Shown piece after piece: positions 7,405-16,922 of a stretch of 64,000 nucleotides of DNA. Source of the stretch: Flavobacterium sp. HJJ (GTDB taxonomy: Bacteria; Bacteroidota; Bacteroidia; Flavobacteriales; Flavobacteriaceae). Location of the stretch: positions 1-64,000 of the forward strand of contig NZ_JADKPR010000007.1 in the NCBI RefSeq assembly GCF_015351475.1, given 5' to 3'. Positions within the stretch are counted from its first letter, which is position 1. Each line of letters starts with the position of its first letter. The notes beneath the pieces are model-generated. The model was not told the DNA's origin and did no database searches. It was given only the letters and a program-made list of their open reading frames with translations. Made by a program: the position numbers and the translations under genes.

Positions 7405-7560
7405 TTCTGGAACGTTTATTTCAGATAATAATTCCCAATACGCATACCATTTTTTAAATTACAGCTTTGATTCTGAAACGTTTATTTCAGAAAGGCAATT
7501 CACAGAAACAATAACCTTTAACTAACAAACATCATGAATTCTGAAACGATTATTCCAAAA
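7405..7560 (+). promoter_or_regulatory. Three TetR-type operators before the efflux operon
   Basis: Palindromic sites occur at 7405-7424 (CTGGAACG..TATTTCAG), 7471-7492 (TTCTGAAACG...TTTCAGAA) and 7539-7560 (TTCTGAAACG..TATTCC). Their starts are 66 and 68 bp apart. A fourth copy lies at 6749-6770 before tetR. The third site overlaps an ATG at 7534, which argues that this ATG is not the start of the membrane fusion protein. Confidence 0.7.
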
Positions 7561-7602
7561 ATACCCGCACTCTCGAAGACCAACTTTAATCAAATAACAA
7601 CT

Positions 7603-8745
7603 ATGAAAAAAATAACCCTTTTAAGCTTAATGGCAGCATTTTTAATCAGCTGTGCAGATAAAACCCAAGCGCCCGCTGCCGCACCCGCTCCCCTTCTGCC
7701 TGTTATGGCAGTAACTACTGAAAACACCACTACCGATGCTGAATATCCTGCTGCTATACAAGGAACTGTAGATGTAGAAATCCGTCCGCAGGTAAGCGGG
7801 AACTTAGACCGTGTCCTGGTTGATGAAGGCGCGTATGTTACCAAGGGACAGGCTTTATTCAAAATCAATGAACGTCCTTTCCGTGAGCAATTAAATACTG
7901 CTTTGGCCAGTCTTCATGCTGCAGAAGCGGCTTATATCAACGCTCAATTAGAAGTAGATAAACTGACTCCGCTAGTTCAAAACAAAGTAGTCTCAGATTA
8001 TCAATTGAAAACCGCCAAAGCTTCTCAGAAAATTGCTGCCGCTAATATTGAACAGGCCAAAGCGATAGCCGCATCGGCAAAAATTAATTTAGGATATACC
8101 AATATTACAGCTCCAGTAAACGGTTACATCGGAAGACTGCCTAAAAAACAAGGAAGCTTAGTTTCTGCCAATGATATTGAAGCATTGACAACACTTTCGG
8201 ATGTTAACGAAGTCTATGCTTATTTCTCTTTGGGTGAAACGGATTTCATCAAATTCAAATCACAATATGCAGGAAACAGCATTGGAGATAAAATCAAAAA
8301 CCTGCCTCCGGTTACATTACTATTAGCCGATAACAGCGCTTATCCGCAAACGGGAAAAATCGATATGGTCGACGGGCAGTTTGATAAAACTACTGGAGCT
8401 ATTACGGTTAGAGCCAAATTCTTCAATCCGCACAAAACGTTACGTTCCGGGAATACAGGAAAAATCCGTTTAGGAATAGAACACGACGATGCAATTTTGA
8501 TTCCGCAGTCGGCTACTATCGAAATGCAGGATAAAATATTTGTTTTTGCAGTAAGCAAAGAAAATAAAGTTACCAAAATGCCTATCAATGTTATCGGAAA
8601 AAGCGGCACCAATTATCTTATCAAAGACGGTATAAAAGCGGGCGACCAGATTGTATTAAGCGGTATCGACAAACTTCAGGAAGGACAATTGATCCAGCCA
8701 GAAAAAAAAGATACTAAAGTTGCTCAAATCATTAACAAAAAATAA
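7603..8745 (+). CDS. RND efflux periplasmic adaptor (AcrA/MexA type)
   Basis: A membrane fusion protein of 380 residues linking the inner-membrane RND pump to the outer-membrane channel. The start at 7603 is chosen because it begins a lipoprotein signal (MKKITLLSLMAAFLISC) with the lipidated Cys at residue 17. An upstream ATG at 7534 would place an operator inside the coding region. Visible parts are a biotinyl-lipoyl-like half (VEIRPQVSGNLDRVLVDEGAYVTKGQ), an alpha-hairpin of Ala/Gln-rich helices, a second lipoyl half (ITAPVNGYIGRLP) and beta-barrel and membrane-proximal regions. It is the first gene of the operon with the pump 11 bp downstream. Confidence 0.92.
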   Translation: MKKITLLSLMAAFLISCADKTQAPAAAPAPLLPVMAVTTENTTTDAEYPAAIQGTVDVEIRPQVSGNLDRVLVDEGAYVTKGQALFKINERPFREQLNTALASLHAAEAAYINAQLEVDKLTPLVQNKVVSDYQLKTAKASQKIAAANIEQAKAIAASAKINLGYTNITAPVNGYIGRLPKKQGSLVSANDIEALTTLSDVNEVYAYFSLGETDFIKFKSQYAGNSIGDKIKNLPPVTLLLADNSAYPQTGKIDMVDGQFDKTTGAITVRAKFFNPHKTLRSGNTGKIRLGIEHDDAILIPQSATIEMQDKIFVFAVSKENKVTKMPINVIGKSGTNYLIKDGIKAGDQIVLSGIDKLQEGQLIQPEKKDTKVAQIINKK

Positions 8746-8756
8746 TTTTTACAAAG

Positions 8757-11700
8757 ATGTTCAAAATATTTATACAAAGACCCGTACTAGCAACCGTTAT
8801 CTCCATTTTACTGGTGATATTAGGTGTACTGGGACTCACAAAACTGCCCTTACAACAGTTTCCTGACATTGCGCCTCCCTCGGTTTTAGTGACTGCAGTA
8901 TATCCAGGAGCGAATGCCGAAACGGTTTTACGTTCGGTGGCACCATCATTGGAAGAATCTATAAATGGTGTGGAGAATATGACTTACATGAGTTCCACTG
9001 CCAGTAATGACGGTACATTAGCCATCACCGTTTTCTTCAAATTAGGAACCGATGCTGATCAGGCTGCGGTGAACGTTCAGAACAGAGTCGCTCAGGCTAC
9101 AAGTCAATTACCTGCGGAGGTTGTGCAGCAGGGAATTATCACTGCCAAACAGCAGAACAGTTTTATCATGGCCATCGGAATGTATACTGATGATGAAGCC
9201 AAATACGATCAGACTTTTGTTGCCAATTATGCTCAAATTAATATTATACCAGAAATTAAACGTATTCCGGGAGTTGGTGCTGCCAGTATTTTTGGTGGTG
9301 TAAAAGATTACTCAATGAGAGTTTGGCTGAATCCAACGCAAATGTCAACGCATAACGTTACGCCAAATGAAGTAATGGCTGCCATTCAGGACAAAAGTCT
9401 TGAAGCTGCGCCAGGTAAATTTGGAGAAAGAAGCAACGAAGTTTTCGAATACGTTATTAAATACAAAGGAAAACTAACCAAACCAGAAGATTATCAAAAC
9501 ATTGCCATTCGTTCCAATGCCGATGGCTCTGTACTCCGCCTGAAAGATGTGGCGAGAGTGGAACTTGGTGCTTATTCTTATAACAGTTTAACACGTTTAA
9601 ATGGTAAAAAAGGAATCGTTATTGGTGTGATTCAGCTGGCAGGTTCCAACTCCAATGATATTCAGATTGCGATTAATAAACTGATGGTTAAAGCTTCGAA
9701 AGATTTCCCATCAGGAATAAAACACAATATATTCTACAGCACAAAAGTATCATTGGATCAGTCTATTGAGCAGGTAGAACATACCTTATTAGAAGCTTTT
9801 ATACTGGTATTTATCGTGGTTTTTATCTTCCTTCAGGACTTTAGATCTACATTGATTCCGGCAATTGCGGTTCCGGTTGCGATTTTAGGAACATTCTTCT
9901 TTATGCAGCTGTTCGGATTTTCGATTAACTTATTGACATTATTTGCATTAATTCTGGCAATTGGTATTGTCGTCGATGATGCGATTGTGGTTGTTGAAGC
10001 GGTTCATGCCAAAATGGAACATAAACGCCTGTCTCCAAAAATTGCCACACACGAAGCAATGCATGAAATCACGGGTGCGATTATTTCGATTACGCTGGTA
10101 ATGGCTGCGGTATTCCTGCCAGTTGGTTTTATGGAAGGCTCTACAGGTCTTTTCTATCGTCAGTTTGCTTTCACGATGGCAATTGCGATTGTTATTTCTG
10201 CAGTAAATGCGTTGACTTTAAGTCCTGCCCTAGCCGCTTTATTTTTAAAAGATAATCACGGTGCTCACGGCGAAAATATTCCTTACGCTAAACAAGGTTT
10301 CAAAGAGAAATTCTTTACTGGATTCAATAATAGTTTTGAAGCTTTAACGAATCGTTACGTTGGCGGACTGAAATTCTTAATCCGTAACAAATGGGTAAGT
10401 TTAGGAGGTCTGGCTTTAATTACAATTGCAACGATTGTAATGGTAAAAACAACTCCGTCAGGATTTATTCCAACAGAAGATCAGGGATTTATTGCTATTG
10501 CAGTGAATACACCATCCGGAACTTCATTAGACGGAACGCAGAAAGTAATGACCAAAGCCGAGAATACACTGAGAGGTTTGGAATCATCACGATTTGTAAC
10601 TGCCATTTCAGGTTTCAACTTATTAACGAATTCTACCAGCCCATCATCGGCAGTGGTTTTTGTACTGCTGAAACCAAATGAAGAACGCGGAAAAATCAAA
10701 GATATCAACGAAATAATGGCCGATGTACAAGGAAAATTAGGCGCTATTTCAGATGGAAGTTTCTTTGTATTTAGTTTCCCAACCGTACCAGGTTTTAGTA
10801 ATGTGGAAGCTTTGGATTTGGTACTGCAGGACAAAACCGGTGGTAAATTGGATAAGTTTAGTGGTATTTCTCAAACGTTCATTGGCGAATTAATGAAACG
10901 TCCTGAAATTGCTGTAGCCTTTACCTCTTTCAAAGCCGATTATCCTCAATTGCAATTGGATATTAATGATGAAAAAGCCGATCAATTAGGCGTAAAAGTA
11001 AAAGACATTCTACAGACGATGCAGGCGTATTTTGGAAGCGCGCAGGCATCCGACTTTAACCGATTTGGAAAATATTACAGAGTCGTTGTTCAGGCCGATA
11101 TTGCCGACAGAGCCGATCCATCGGCGATTGACCGTGTATTTGTAAAAAATAAAAACGGCGAAATGGTTCCGATAAATACTTTGGTAAAACTATCCCGTAT
11201 TTATGGTTCGGAAACCGCTTCGAGATACAATCTGTTCAATTCTATTTCGGTGAATGCTATTCCGAAACCTGGATTCAGTTCCGGAGATGCCATCAAAGCA
11301 ATCGAAGAAGTCGCAGCCCAGCAATTACCAGCAGGCTACAGTTATGAATTTTCGGGACAAACCCGCGAAGAGATTTCTTCGGGAGGACAATCAACAACTA
11401 TTTTCTTATTGTGTCTGATATTCGTTTACTTCCTGCTTGCCGCTCAGTACGAAAGTTACATTCTGCCTTTAGCGGTAATCTTATCGATCCCAGCCGGAAT
11501 CTTTGGAGTATTTGCGGCAATCGGATTAACCGGAATTGAAAACAACATTTATGTACAGGTTGCTTTGGTAATGCTCATCGGACTGCTCGCCAAGAATGCA
11601 ATTCTGATCGTGGAATTCGCCGTACAGAAAAGAAAATCAGGACAGGCATTAGTCAAAGCTTCGATAGATGCTGCGAAACTGCGTCTGCGTCCAATCATCA

Positions 11701-11987
11701 TGACATCACTGGCTTTCGTAGTTGGATTGATTCCGATGATGAGTGCCAAAGGTCCGTCAGCTCAGGGTAACCACTCCATCAGTATTGGAGCTGCGGGCGG
11801 AATGGTTTCGGGAGTAATTCTAGGGCTGTTGATCATCCCGGTTTTATTCATCGTATTCCAATATTTACAAGAAAAAGTTACTGGAAAACCAGTAGCTGTA
11901 ATTCATAATCACGAAAATAAAAATGGAAAATTATATCACAGCAATTCTGGTGACAATCATCATCAGCCTCACGTACATAGCGTATAA
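8757..11987 (+). CDS. RND multidrug efflux permease (AcrB/MexB, HAE1 type)
   Basis: A 1076-residue inner-membrane proton/drug antiporter of the HAE1 family. Both RND repeats are complete, each with a large periplasmic loop. The proton relay is intact: Asp407-Asp408 in TM4 (GIVVDDAIVVVEAV, same numbering as E. coli AcrB) and Lys946 in TM10 (GLLAKNAILIVEF). The N-terminal porter signature DIAPPSVLVTAVYPGA is typical. The C-terminal tail is unusually His/Asn-rich (HNHENKNG ... DNHHQPHVHSV), and its DNA also encodes a small hydrophobic peptide in another frame. It sits between the adaptor and the outer-membrane factor and is probably controlled by the upstream TetR protein. Confidence 0.95.
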   Translation: MFKIFIQRPVLATVISILLVILGVLGLTKLPLQQFPDIAPPSVLVTAVYPGANAETVLRSVAPSLEESINGVENMTYMSSTASNDGTLAITVFFKLGTDADQAAVNVQNRVAQATSQLPAEVVQQGIITAKQQNSFIMAIGMYTDDEAKYDQTFVANYAQINIIPEIKRIPGVGAASIFGGVKDYSMRVWLNPTQMSTHNVTPNEVMAAIQDKSLEAAPGKFGERSNEVFEYVIKYKGKLTKPEDYQNIAIRSNADGSVLRLKDVARVELGAYSYNSLTRLNGKKGIVIGVIQLAGSNSNDIQIAINKLMVKASKDFPSGIKHNIFYSTKVSLDQSIEQVEHTLLEAFILVFIVVFIFLQDFRSTLIPAIAVPVAILGTFFFMQLFGFSINLLTLFALILAIGIVVDDAIVVVEAVHAKMEHKRLSPKIATHEAMHEITGAIISITLVMAAVFLPVGFMEGSTGLFYRQFAFTMAIAIVISAVNALTLSPALAALFLKDNHGAHGENIPYAKQGFKEKFFTGFNNSFEALTNRYVGGLKFLIRNKWVSLGGLALITIATIVMVKTTPSGFIPTEDQGFIAIAVNTPSGTSLDGTQKVMTKAENTLRGLESSRFVTAISGFNLLTNSTSPSSAVVFVLLKPNEERGKIKDINEIMADVQGKLGAISDGSFFVFSFPTVPGFSNVEALDLVLQDKTGGKLDKFSGISQTFIGELMKRPEIAVAFTSFKADYPQLQLDINDEKADQLGVKVKDILQTMQAYFGSAQASDFNRFGKYYRVVVQADIADRADPSAIDRVFVKNKNGEMVPINTLVKLSRIYGSETASRYNLFNSISVNAIPKPGFSSGDAIKAIEEVAAQQLPAGYSYEFSGQTREEISSGGQSTTIFLLCLIFVYFLLAAQYESYILPLAVILSIPAGIFGVFAAIGLTGIENNIYVQVALVMLIGLLAKNAILIVEFAVQKRKSGQALVKASIDAAKLRLRPIIMTSLAFVVGLIPMMSAKGPSAQGNHSISIGAAGGMVSGVILGLLIIPVLFIVFQYLQEKVTGKPVAVIHNHENKNGKLYHSNSGDNHHQPHVHSV

Positions 11988-12036
11988 AGTGTCAAAAGAT
12001 CTTGAAACTAAAAAAGACACTTGTCCTGAAATTTAA
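11923..12036 (+). CDS. Overlapping small membrane ORF (37 aa)
   Basis: A 37-codon ORF (MENYITAILVTIII...) starts inside the last 65 bp of the RND pump gene in a different frame and ends 49 bp after the pump's stop. It encodes one clear transmembrane helix (residues ~4-21) followed by a short charged tail with one Cys (KDLETKKDTCPEI). Single-span peptides that modulate RND pumps are known (AcrZ in E. coli), and the location suggests such a role. An out-of-frame accident is possible, since the His-rich tail of the pump may have been shaped by chance. Confidence 0.45.
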   Translation: MENYITAILVTIIISLTYIAYKVSKDLETKKDTCPEI

Positions 12037-12080
12037 GATTACAACTAACCCGTTTGGTGTAATTCTATAAATAAAAAATG

Positions 12081-12222
12081 AACCACATAGATACATAGAT
12101 TTAAAGACTAATAAAAAGAATAAATAGCAATAGTACTATTTTCCACATAGACGGACTATGAAAAAGTGAAACGTCTATACAGCTCTTTTTAAACACTATA
12201 CATCCTATGCTTCTATGTGTTT
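12081..12222. repeat. Long inverted repeat within the efflux operon
   Basis: The outer arms at 12081-12098 (ACCACATAGATACATAG) and 12205-12222 (CTATGCTTCTATGTG) pair at most positions. An inner pair, CATAGACG and CGTCTATA, lies inside. It falls between the pump gene and the outer-membrane factor, so a strong hairpin in the transcript may set the relative expression of the downstream gene. The type is common between Flavobacterium genes. Confidence 0.6.
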
Positions 12223-12252
12223 AAAATAAATTTTAATTACGATAAAGTAAAA

Positions 12253-13671
12253 ATGAAAAAATATATAACCAAAACCGTGATGATTACCTTTCTGATTGTC
12301 ACAATAATATCCTGTTCGGTTTCAAAGGATATTGAAACGCCAAAAGATGCATTTCCTGAGAATTTCAGGAATGCATCGGTTTCAAAAGATACAGCCAGTA
12401 TTGGTGATTTAGAATGGAAAAATTTCTTTACCGATAAAGATATTGTGCAGCTGATTGACAGTGCCGTTACCAGAAATAACGATTTGCAGATCGCTGCAAA
12501 AAACATCGAAATTGCGCAATACCGATTTACGCAGTCGAAATGGGGAAATGTCCCGCAGGTGAATTTATTGGTAACTGCCAATACCAATAATCCGTCAGAC
12601 AATAGTTTTACGGGAATGAACCTGAATCAGGCATTGGGTATGAAACATCTTGAAGATTATTCTGCGGGGGCTTCACTTTCATGGGAAGCAGATATCTGGG
12701 GAAAAATCAAAAACCAGAAGAAAGGCGCTTTTGCCAGTTACCTTCAGTCGGAAGAAGTGAAAAAAGCACTGCAGACTACTGTTGTAGCTAATGTTTCTAA
12801 AGGATATTACAATCTTTTGATGCTGGATGCTCAATTGGATATCGCCAAGAAAAATGTACAGCTGATTGACAGTACCACTACTATCATCAAATTAAAATTT
12901 GATGCCGGACAGGTAACTTCATTGGCTATTCAGCAATCGGAAGCGCAAAAACTGAATGCGACGCAATTGGTGCCGCTATTGGAACAAAACATTGCCATTC
13001 AGGAAAATGCTTTGAGCGTATTGACAGGTTCTTTTCCTAATTCTAAAAAAAGAAGCATTGCTCTTAGCGCAGTTGAAGTAAAAAACAATGCATCAGTCGG
13101 AATTCCGTCTTCAATCGTAAGCAGAAGACCAGATGTGAAAAGTGCTGAATTGGCCCTGAAAACCGCCAATGCCAATGTTGGAATCACCAAAGCCGATTTG
13201 TATCCTGCTTTAAGAATCACAGCTCAGGGCGGTTTAAATTCGTTTGAATCCAGCAGCTGGTTCAATATACCAGCTTCGTTATTCGGAACTGTGGCCGGTG
13301 GTTTGACACAGCCATTGCTGAATAATAAAAGACTGAAAACCCAATACCGTATTGCGACTGCCGAAAGAGAAAAAGCAGTTTTAAATTTCAGGCAGTCGGT
13401 ATTAACCGCAGTCAGTGAAGTATCGGATGCTTTAGTAAAAGTGGAAAAATTGAACCAGCAGGAATCTATTCTGCAGGAACGTGTAAAAACCTTGAAATTG
13501 GCCATTAAAAATGCTAAAATGCTGTTCAAAAACGGAATGGCAGAATATCTGGAAGTTTTGTCTGCTCAGGCCAGTTTACTGCAGAGCGAACTGGAACTGG
13601 CGGATATTAAAAGACAGCAGCTTACAGCCAATACCGAATTGTACCGCGCATTGGGCGGCGGCTGGAGGTAA
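12253..13671 (+). CDS. Outer-membrane efflux factor (TolC/OprM/NodT type)
   Basis: A 472-residue outer-membrane lipoprotein that forms the exit duct of the pump. The ATG at 12253 is preferred over one 36 bp upstream because it begins the lipoprotein signal MKKYITKTVMITFLIVTIISC, Cys at residue 21. Two outer-membrane-efflux repeats are visible (about residues 65-250 and 275-465), with typical motifs such as SRRPDVKSAELALKTANANVGITKADLYPALRI. It is the third gene of the RND operon, separated from the pump by a repeat-containing 229-bp gap. Confidence 0.92.
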   Translation: MKKYITKTVMITFLIVTIISCSVSKDIETPKDAFPENFRNASVSKDTASIGDLEWKNFFTDKDIVQLIDSAVTRNNDLQIAAKNIEIAQYRFTQSKWGNVPQVNLLVTANTNNPSDNSFTGMNLNQALGMKHLEDYSAGASLSWEADIWGKIKNQKKGAFASYLQSEEVKKALQTTVVANVSKGYYNLLMLDAQLDIAKKNVQLIDSTTTIIKLKFDAGQVTSLAIQQSEAQKLNATQLVPLLEQNIAIQENALSVLTGSFPNSKKRSIALSAVEVKNNASVGIPSSIVSRRPDVKSAELALKTANANVGITKADLYPALRITAQGGLNSFESSSWFNIPASLFGTVAGGLTQPLLNNKRLKTQYRIATAEREKAVLNFRQSVLTAVSEVSDALVKVEKLNQQESILQERVKTLKLAIKNAKMLFKNGMAEYLEVLSAQASLLQSELELADIKRQQLTANTELYRALGGGWR

Positions 13672-13741
13672 TTTTTATTTAACCATTAATATTAAGGGAA
13701 ATTAAGTTTTATTTCTTAATTGTAATAGTAAATGATTTATA

Positions 13742-13796
13742 AACCATTAAGACATTAAGATAGATTAAGTCTTTATTCCCTTAATATCTTAATGGT
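13742..13796. repeat. Inverted repeat hairpin after the efflux operon
   Basis: The arms ACCATTAAGACATTAAG (13743-13759) and CTTAATATCTTAATGGT (13780-13796) pair at 16 of 17 positions. Related copies of TTAATGGT and ACCATTAA lie around 13681 and 13845. It may end the efflux transcript and insulate the next gene. Confidence 0.6.
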
Positions 13797-13888
13797 AAAA
13801 AAAACGGTTTGTAAACCGTAAAACAGATTGAGTCTTATTTCTTAATGGTAAAACCAAAACAAATTAATAATCTAAATTTTAAATAATC

Positions 13889-14995
13889 ATGAGTACCAAT
13901 AATTTATTTACACCTTTCAGCCTGAAGTCGCTGCATCTTAAAAACAGAATCGTGATGGCACCGATGACGCGCTCTTTTTCTCCAAACGGAATTCCGACTG
14001 ATGCGGTTGCTGCTTATTACCAAAAAAGAGCCGAGGGCGAAGTGGGATTGATATTGTCTGAAGGGACAGTTATCGACAGGCCATCATCCTCAAATGATGC
14101 CAATGTTCCTCATTTTTATGGAAATGAAGCATTGAATGGATGGAAAAAAGTGATTGATGGAGTTCACGCAGCAGGCGGTCAGATGGGACCGCAGATCTGG
14201 CACATGGGAATTATGGACAATCATCATTCGGGCTGGGTGCCTCCGGTTCCTTTCGAAGGTCCTTCTGGATTAAGCAAATCTGGTACTATCAATGGCAGTA
14301 CGATGACTGAGGCAGCCATTGAAGATACCATTACTGCTTTTGGAAAAGCAGCTGCTGATGCTAAAAAATCAGGTTTTGATACCATCGAAATTCACGGTGC
14401 CCACGGATATTTGATTGACCAGTTTTTCAATCCTGAAACCAATTTACGCACCGATATTTACGGCGGAAAAACCATAAAAGAACGCAATCGTTTTGCTATT
14501 GAAGTGGTGAAAGAAGTTAGAAAACAAGTTGGAAATGATTTTGCTGTAATTATGCGTTTCTCTCAATTCAAACCTTCGGATTACAATTATAAACTGGCAA
14601 AAACACCTCAGGAATTAGATGCCTGGCTTACACCTCTAGTTGATGCTGGAGTTGATATTCTGCATTGTTCACAGCGCCGTTTCTGGGAACCTGAATTTGA
14701 AAGATCGGATCTGAATTTTGCAGGCTGGGCCAAAAAAGTAACCGGAGCTGCAACTATTACGGTTGGTTCTATCGGGCTTTCCAGTGATTTCTTTGGTGCC
14801 TTTACGGGCGAAAGTTCTGAACCAGCTTCCTTAGACGAACTAAACAGACGTTTCGACAGAGGCGATTTTGATTTAGCCGCCGTTGGAAGACCGCTGCTTT
14901 CTGACCCCAACTGGACTGTTAAAATAAAAGCTGGAAAAACAAATGAGCTTGTGGGGTTCAGTAAAGAAGCTTTAGCCGAACTGATATTGGAATAA
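13889..14995 (+). CDS. Alkene reductase, old yellow enzyme family
   Basis: A 368-residue FMN-dependent oxidoreductase of the OYE/NemA type, which uses NAD(P)H to reduce activated C=C bonds or nitro groups in the cytoplasm. The TIM-barrel motifs are all visible: the N-terminal LKNRIVMAPMTRS (residues 18-30), WHMG in the middle, HGAHGYLIDQFFNPETNLRTDIYGG (~residues 168-195) with the His pair that binds the substrate, and the FMN-phosphate segments TVGSIGLS and AAVGRPLLSDPNW near the end. The length is normal. It is a single gene after the efflux operon, ended by a strong terminator. Induction by toxic electrophiles is plausible but not shown. Confidence 0.92.
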   Translation: MSTNNLFTPFSLKSLHLKNRIVMAPMTRSFSPNGIPTDAVAAYYQKRAEGEVGLILSEGTVIDRPSSSNDANVPHFYGNEALNGWKKVIDGVHAAGGQMGPQIWHMGIMDNHHSGWVPPVPFEGPSGLSKSGTINGSTMTEAAIEDTITAFGKAAADAKKSGFDTIEIHGAHGYLIDQFFNPETNLRTDIYGGKTIKERNRFAIEVVKEVRKQVGNDFAVIMRFSQFKPSDYNYKLAKTPQELDAWLTPLVDAGVDILHCSQRRFWEPEFERSDLNFAGWAKKVTGAATITVGSIGLSSDFFGAFTGESSEPASLDELNRRFDRGDFDLAAVGRPLLSDPNWTVKIKAGKTNELVGFSKEALAELILE

Positions 14996-15042
14996 ATTTT
15001 CAGCAGCTAAAAATACCCTTTTTTTATTATTTAATTTGATTG

Positions 15043-15073
15043 CGCTGCAAGACTTTAGTTTTGCAGCGTTTTT
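15043..15073 (+). terminator. Rho-independent terminator after the OYE gene
   Basis: A perfect 8-bp stem CGCTGCAA / TTGCAGCG with a 10-nt loop is followed by TTTTT. It lies 48 bp after the stop of the old yellow enzyme gene. The remaining ~400 bp up to 15485 hold no gene. Confidence 0.85.
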
Positions 15074-15485
15074 CATTTCTATGCTTAATGAAAGAATTAT
15101 CAAAGGGCATCTATTTAAAAAAATCTAAACACTTAAAAATGACAGCCATCAGTTATTTTTTAAACTAAACAGCTCATTAATTCTCATTTAGAGTATATCT
15201 TCCTGATTTCAAAAGAATTACAAATAGTAAGTTTTTACTCTGGTACTTTGTTATTTGTATGAAAATTCAATAAATTATCAGTTCATTATCAGTAAAAAAA
15301 ACACTTCAAACACCTTTTTTGTAGTCTTTAACTTCTTTTTGTTATAAAAAAATTAATTATAACGATTTAATTTGCATTTAATAGATAATCTTTTCTAGTT
15401 TTATACCCATCAAATTATCAGGAAATTACGCCCTAAAGTAATATTCTAGTTAAAGTTTGTACTAGTCATTATATCACAGCCCCCA

Positions 15486-16874
15486 ATGAAGTTTTTAAAT
15501 TTATTAATTCTGTATGTTCTCATTTTTTTCTACAATGATTTTTATGCCCAAGAAACCTTTAACGGATCTTTAGGACTTAGAAGAATTTACCAGTCAACAT
15601 TAATTAATCCTGTTTTGATACCTGATTCAACTACAGTGGAAAACTCTGTATCCATACTCCCTGTGGATTTTGGAGGAAACATAGAAATCGGGGCATTAAA
15701 TCTGGGGACCATTACTTCATCAATTCACGGAGGTGTCTTAAATCTAAACTCAGTAATTGACGGAATGAAAAATTCAAAAAACTCAAACTTGTTCGCTGGA
15801 GCTAATATGAGTTTAATGCATGTATACCTTAAAGTCGGGAAAAAAGGTTCCAGAATCGAAATTTCACAAAGATTCAAAACGTCTGCTGCTACGAATATGG
15901 TCAGTAAAAATGTTCTTGCTGTTTTTTTTGAAGAGAGTGACAATACAAATCCTACCGTTTCCAATCTGACCAATTCTAAAATAAGAGCTATGGGATGGAG
16001 TGAAATAGCTATGGGTTATACCTCTAAAATTGGAAAAAAATGGAATCTGGGCGGTAAGCTAAAATACCTGACAGGTGTCGCTTATGCATCTTTCTATTCC
16101 TCAAAACTGATTGTTACTGCAGCTCAAAACGGAAACTCATTTGATATAAATTCAAAAATCAGAACCTCATCTTTAAATCCAATTGTCGATAAAGCTTACA
16201 ATCAGGATTTGACTCCATACAAAAACGATGTCAAAACAATGATGGTAGATAATTTAACCAAAAATATTGGTTTTGCAGCTGATTTTGGCATTGGATATAC
16301 AATCAACAAACAGACTAAAGCTTTTGCTGGATTCAACGATTTAGGATATATAAACTGGGGAAACAATCCATTAACCTATAATACCGTAGTTACACTCACT
16401 GATTTTTATCCTATTAAGTATGACTATAATACCAAGAAGTATGATTTATATCTGGATCCAATAATTAATAATGGAACTGCACAGACAAATTCTTTCAAAA
16501 CAAGTTTAAATACACAGCTTAATGCAGGAATTACTTATCAGCCTGTAAAATGGTTTCACACAACTATTTTAGCAGATGCATATATAGCAGACAATACCTT
16601 CTCCTATCCGGGAGCAACGGTTGCCGGAACGCTAAACGGCGGCGATTTCTCTGAATTTACAATGAATGCAGGCTACAACAAAGACAGACCTTTTAGAATA
16701 GGAATGGGAATGTCTATGAAACTAAAAGTACTGCAGATGCATCTTTTTTCAAACAACATCATAGGAGCATTTGATGCTTCAAAAATGCGGTCTGCCGACT
16801 TACAGTTCGGTTTAAGCTGGGTGTGGAAAAACAAGGTTCCAAAACCCGTCCAGTATGATTTAAACCAAGGTTAA
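15486..16874 (+). CDS. DUF5723-like outer-membrane beta-barrel protein
   Basis: A 462-residue secreted protein with a signal peptide (residues 1-21, ending FYAQ). The start of the mature region (GSLGLRRIYQSTLINPVLIPD) and the alternating hydrophobic strands with glycine and aromatic residues (GINWGNNPLTYN, NAGITYQPVKWFHTTILADAYI, LQFGLSWVWKN at the end) fit the DUF5723 group of Bacteroidota outer-membrane barrels. The function is unknown. It forms a likely two-gene operon with the lipoprotein 48 bp downstream. Confidence 0.7.
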   Translation: MKFLNLLILYVLIFFYNDFYAQETFNGSLGLRRIYQSTLINPVLIPDSTTVENSVSILPVDFGGNIEIGALNLGTITSSIHGGVLNLNSVIDGMKNSKNSNLFAGANMSLMHVYLKVGKKGSRIEISQRFKTSAATNMVSKNVLAVFFEESDNTNPTVSNLTNSKIRAMGWSEIAMGYTSKIGKKWNLGGKLKYLTGVAYASFYSSKLIVTAAQNGNSFDINSKIRTSSLNPIVDKAYNQDLTPYKNDVKTMMVDNLTKNIGFAADFGIGYTINKQTKAFAGFNDLGYINWGNNPLTYNTVVTLTDFYPIKYDYNTKKYDLYLDPIINNGTAQTNSFKTSLNTQLNAGITYQPVKWFHTTILADAYIADNTFSYPGATVAGTLNGGDFSEFTMNAGYNKDRPFRIGMGMSMKLKVLQMHLFSNNIIGAFDASKMRSADLQFGLSWVWKNKVPKPVQYDLNQG

Positions 16875-16922
16875 AACAAATAATAATTTCCCCCAATAAA
16901 TTTAAAAACCTACAAAATAAGC

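Noticed and set aside
7534..7602. N-terminal extension of the RND adaptor from the ATG at 7534
   Set aside because: It would put an operator copy inside the coding sequence and place 23 polar residues before a clear lipoprotein signal peptide that starts at 7603.
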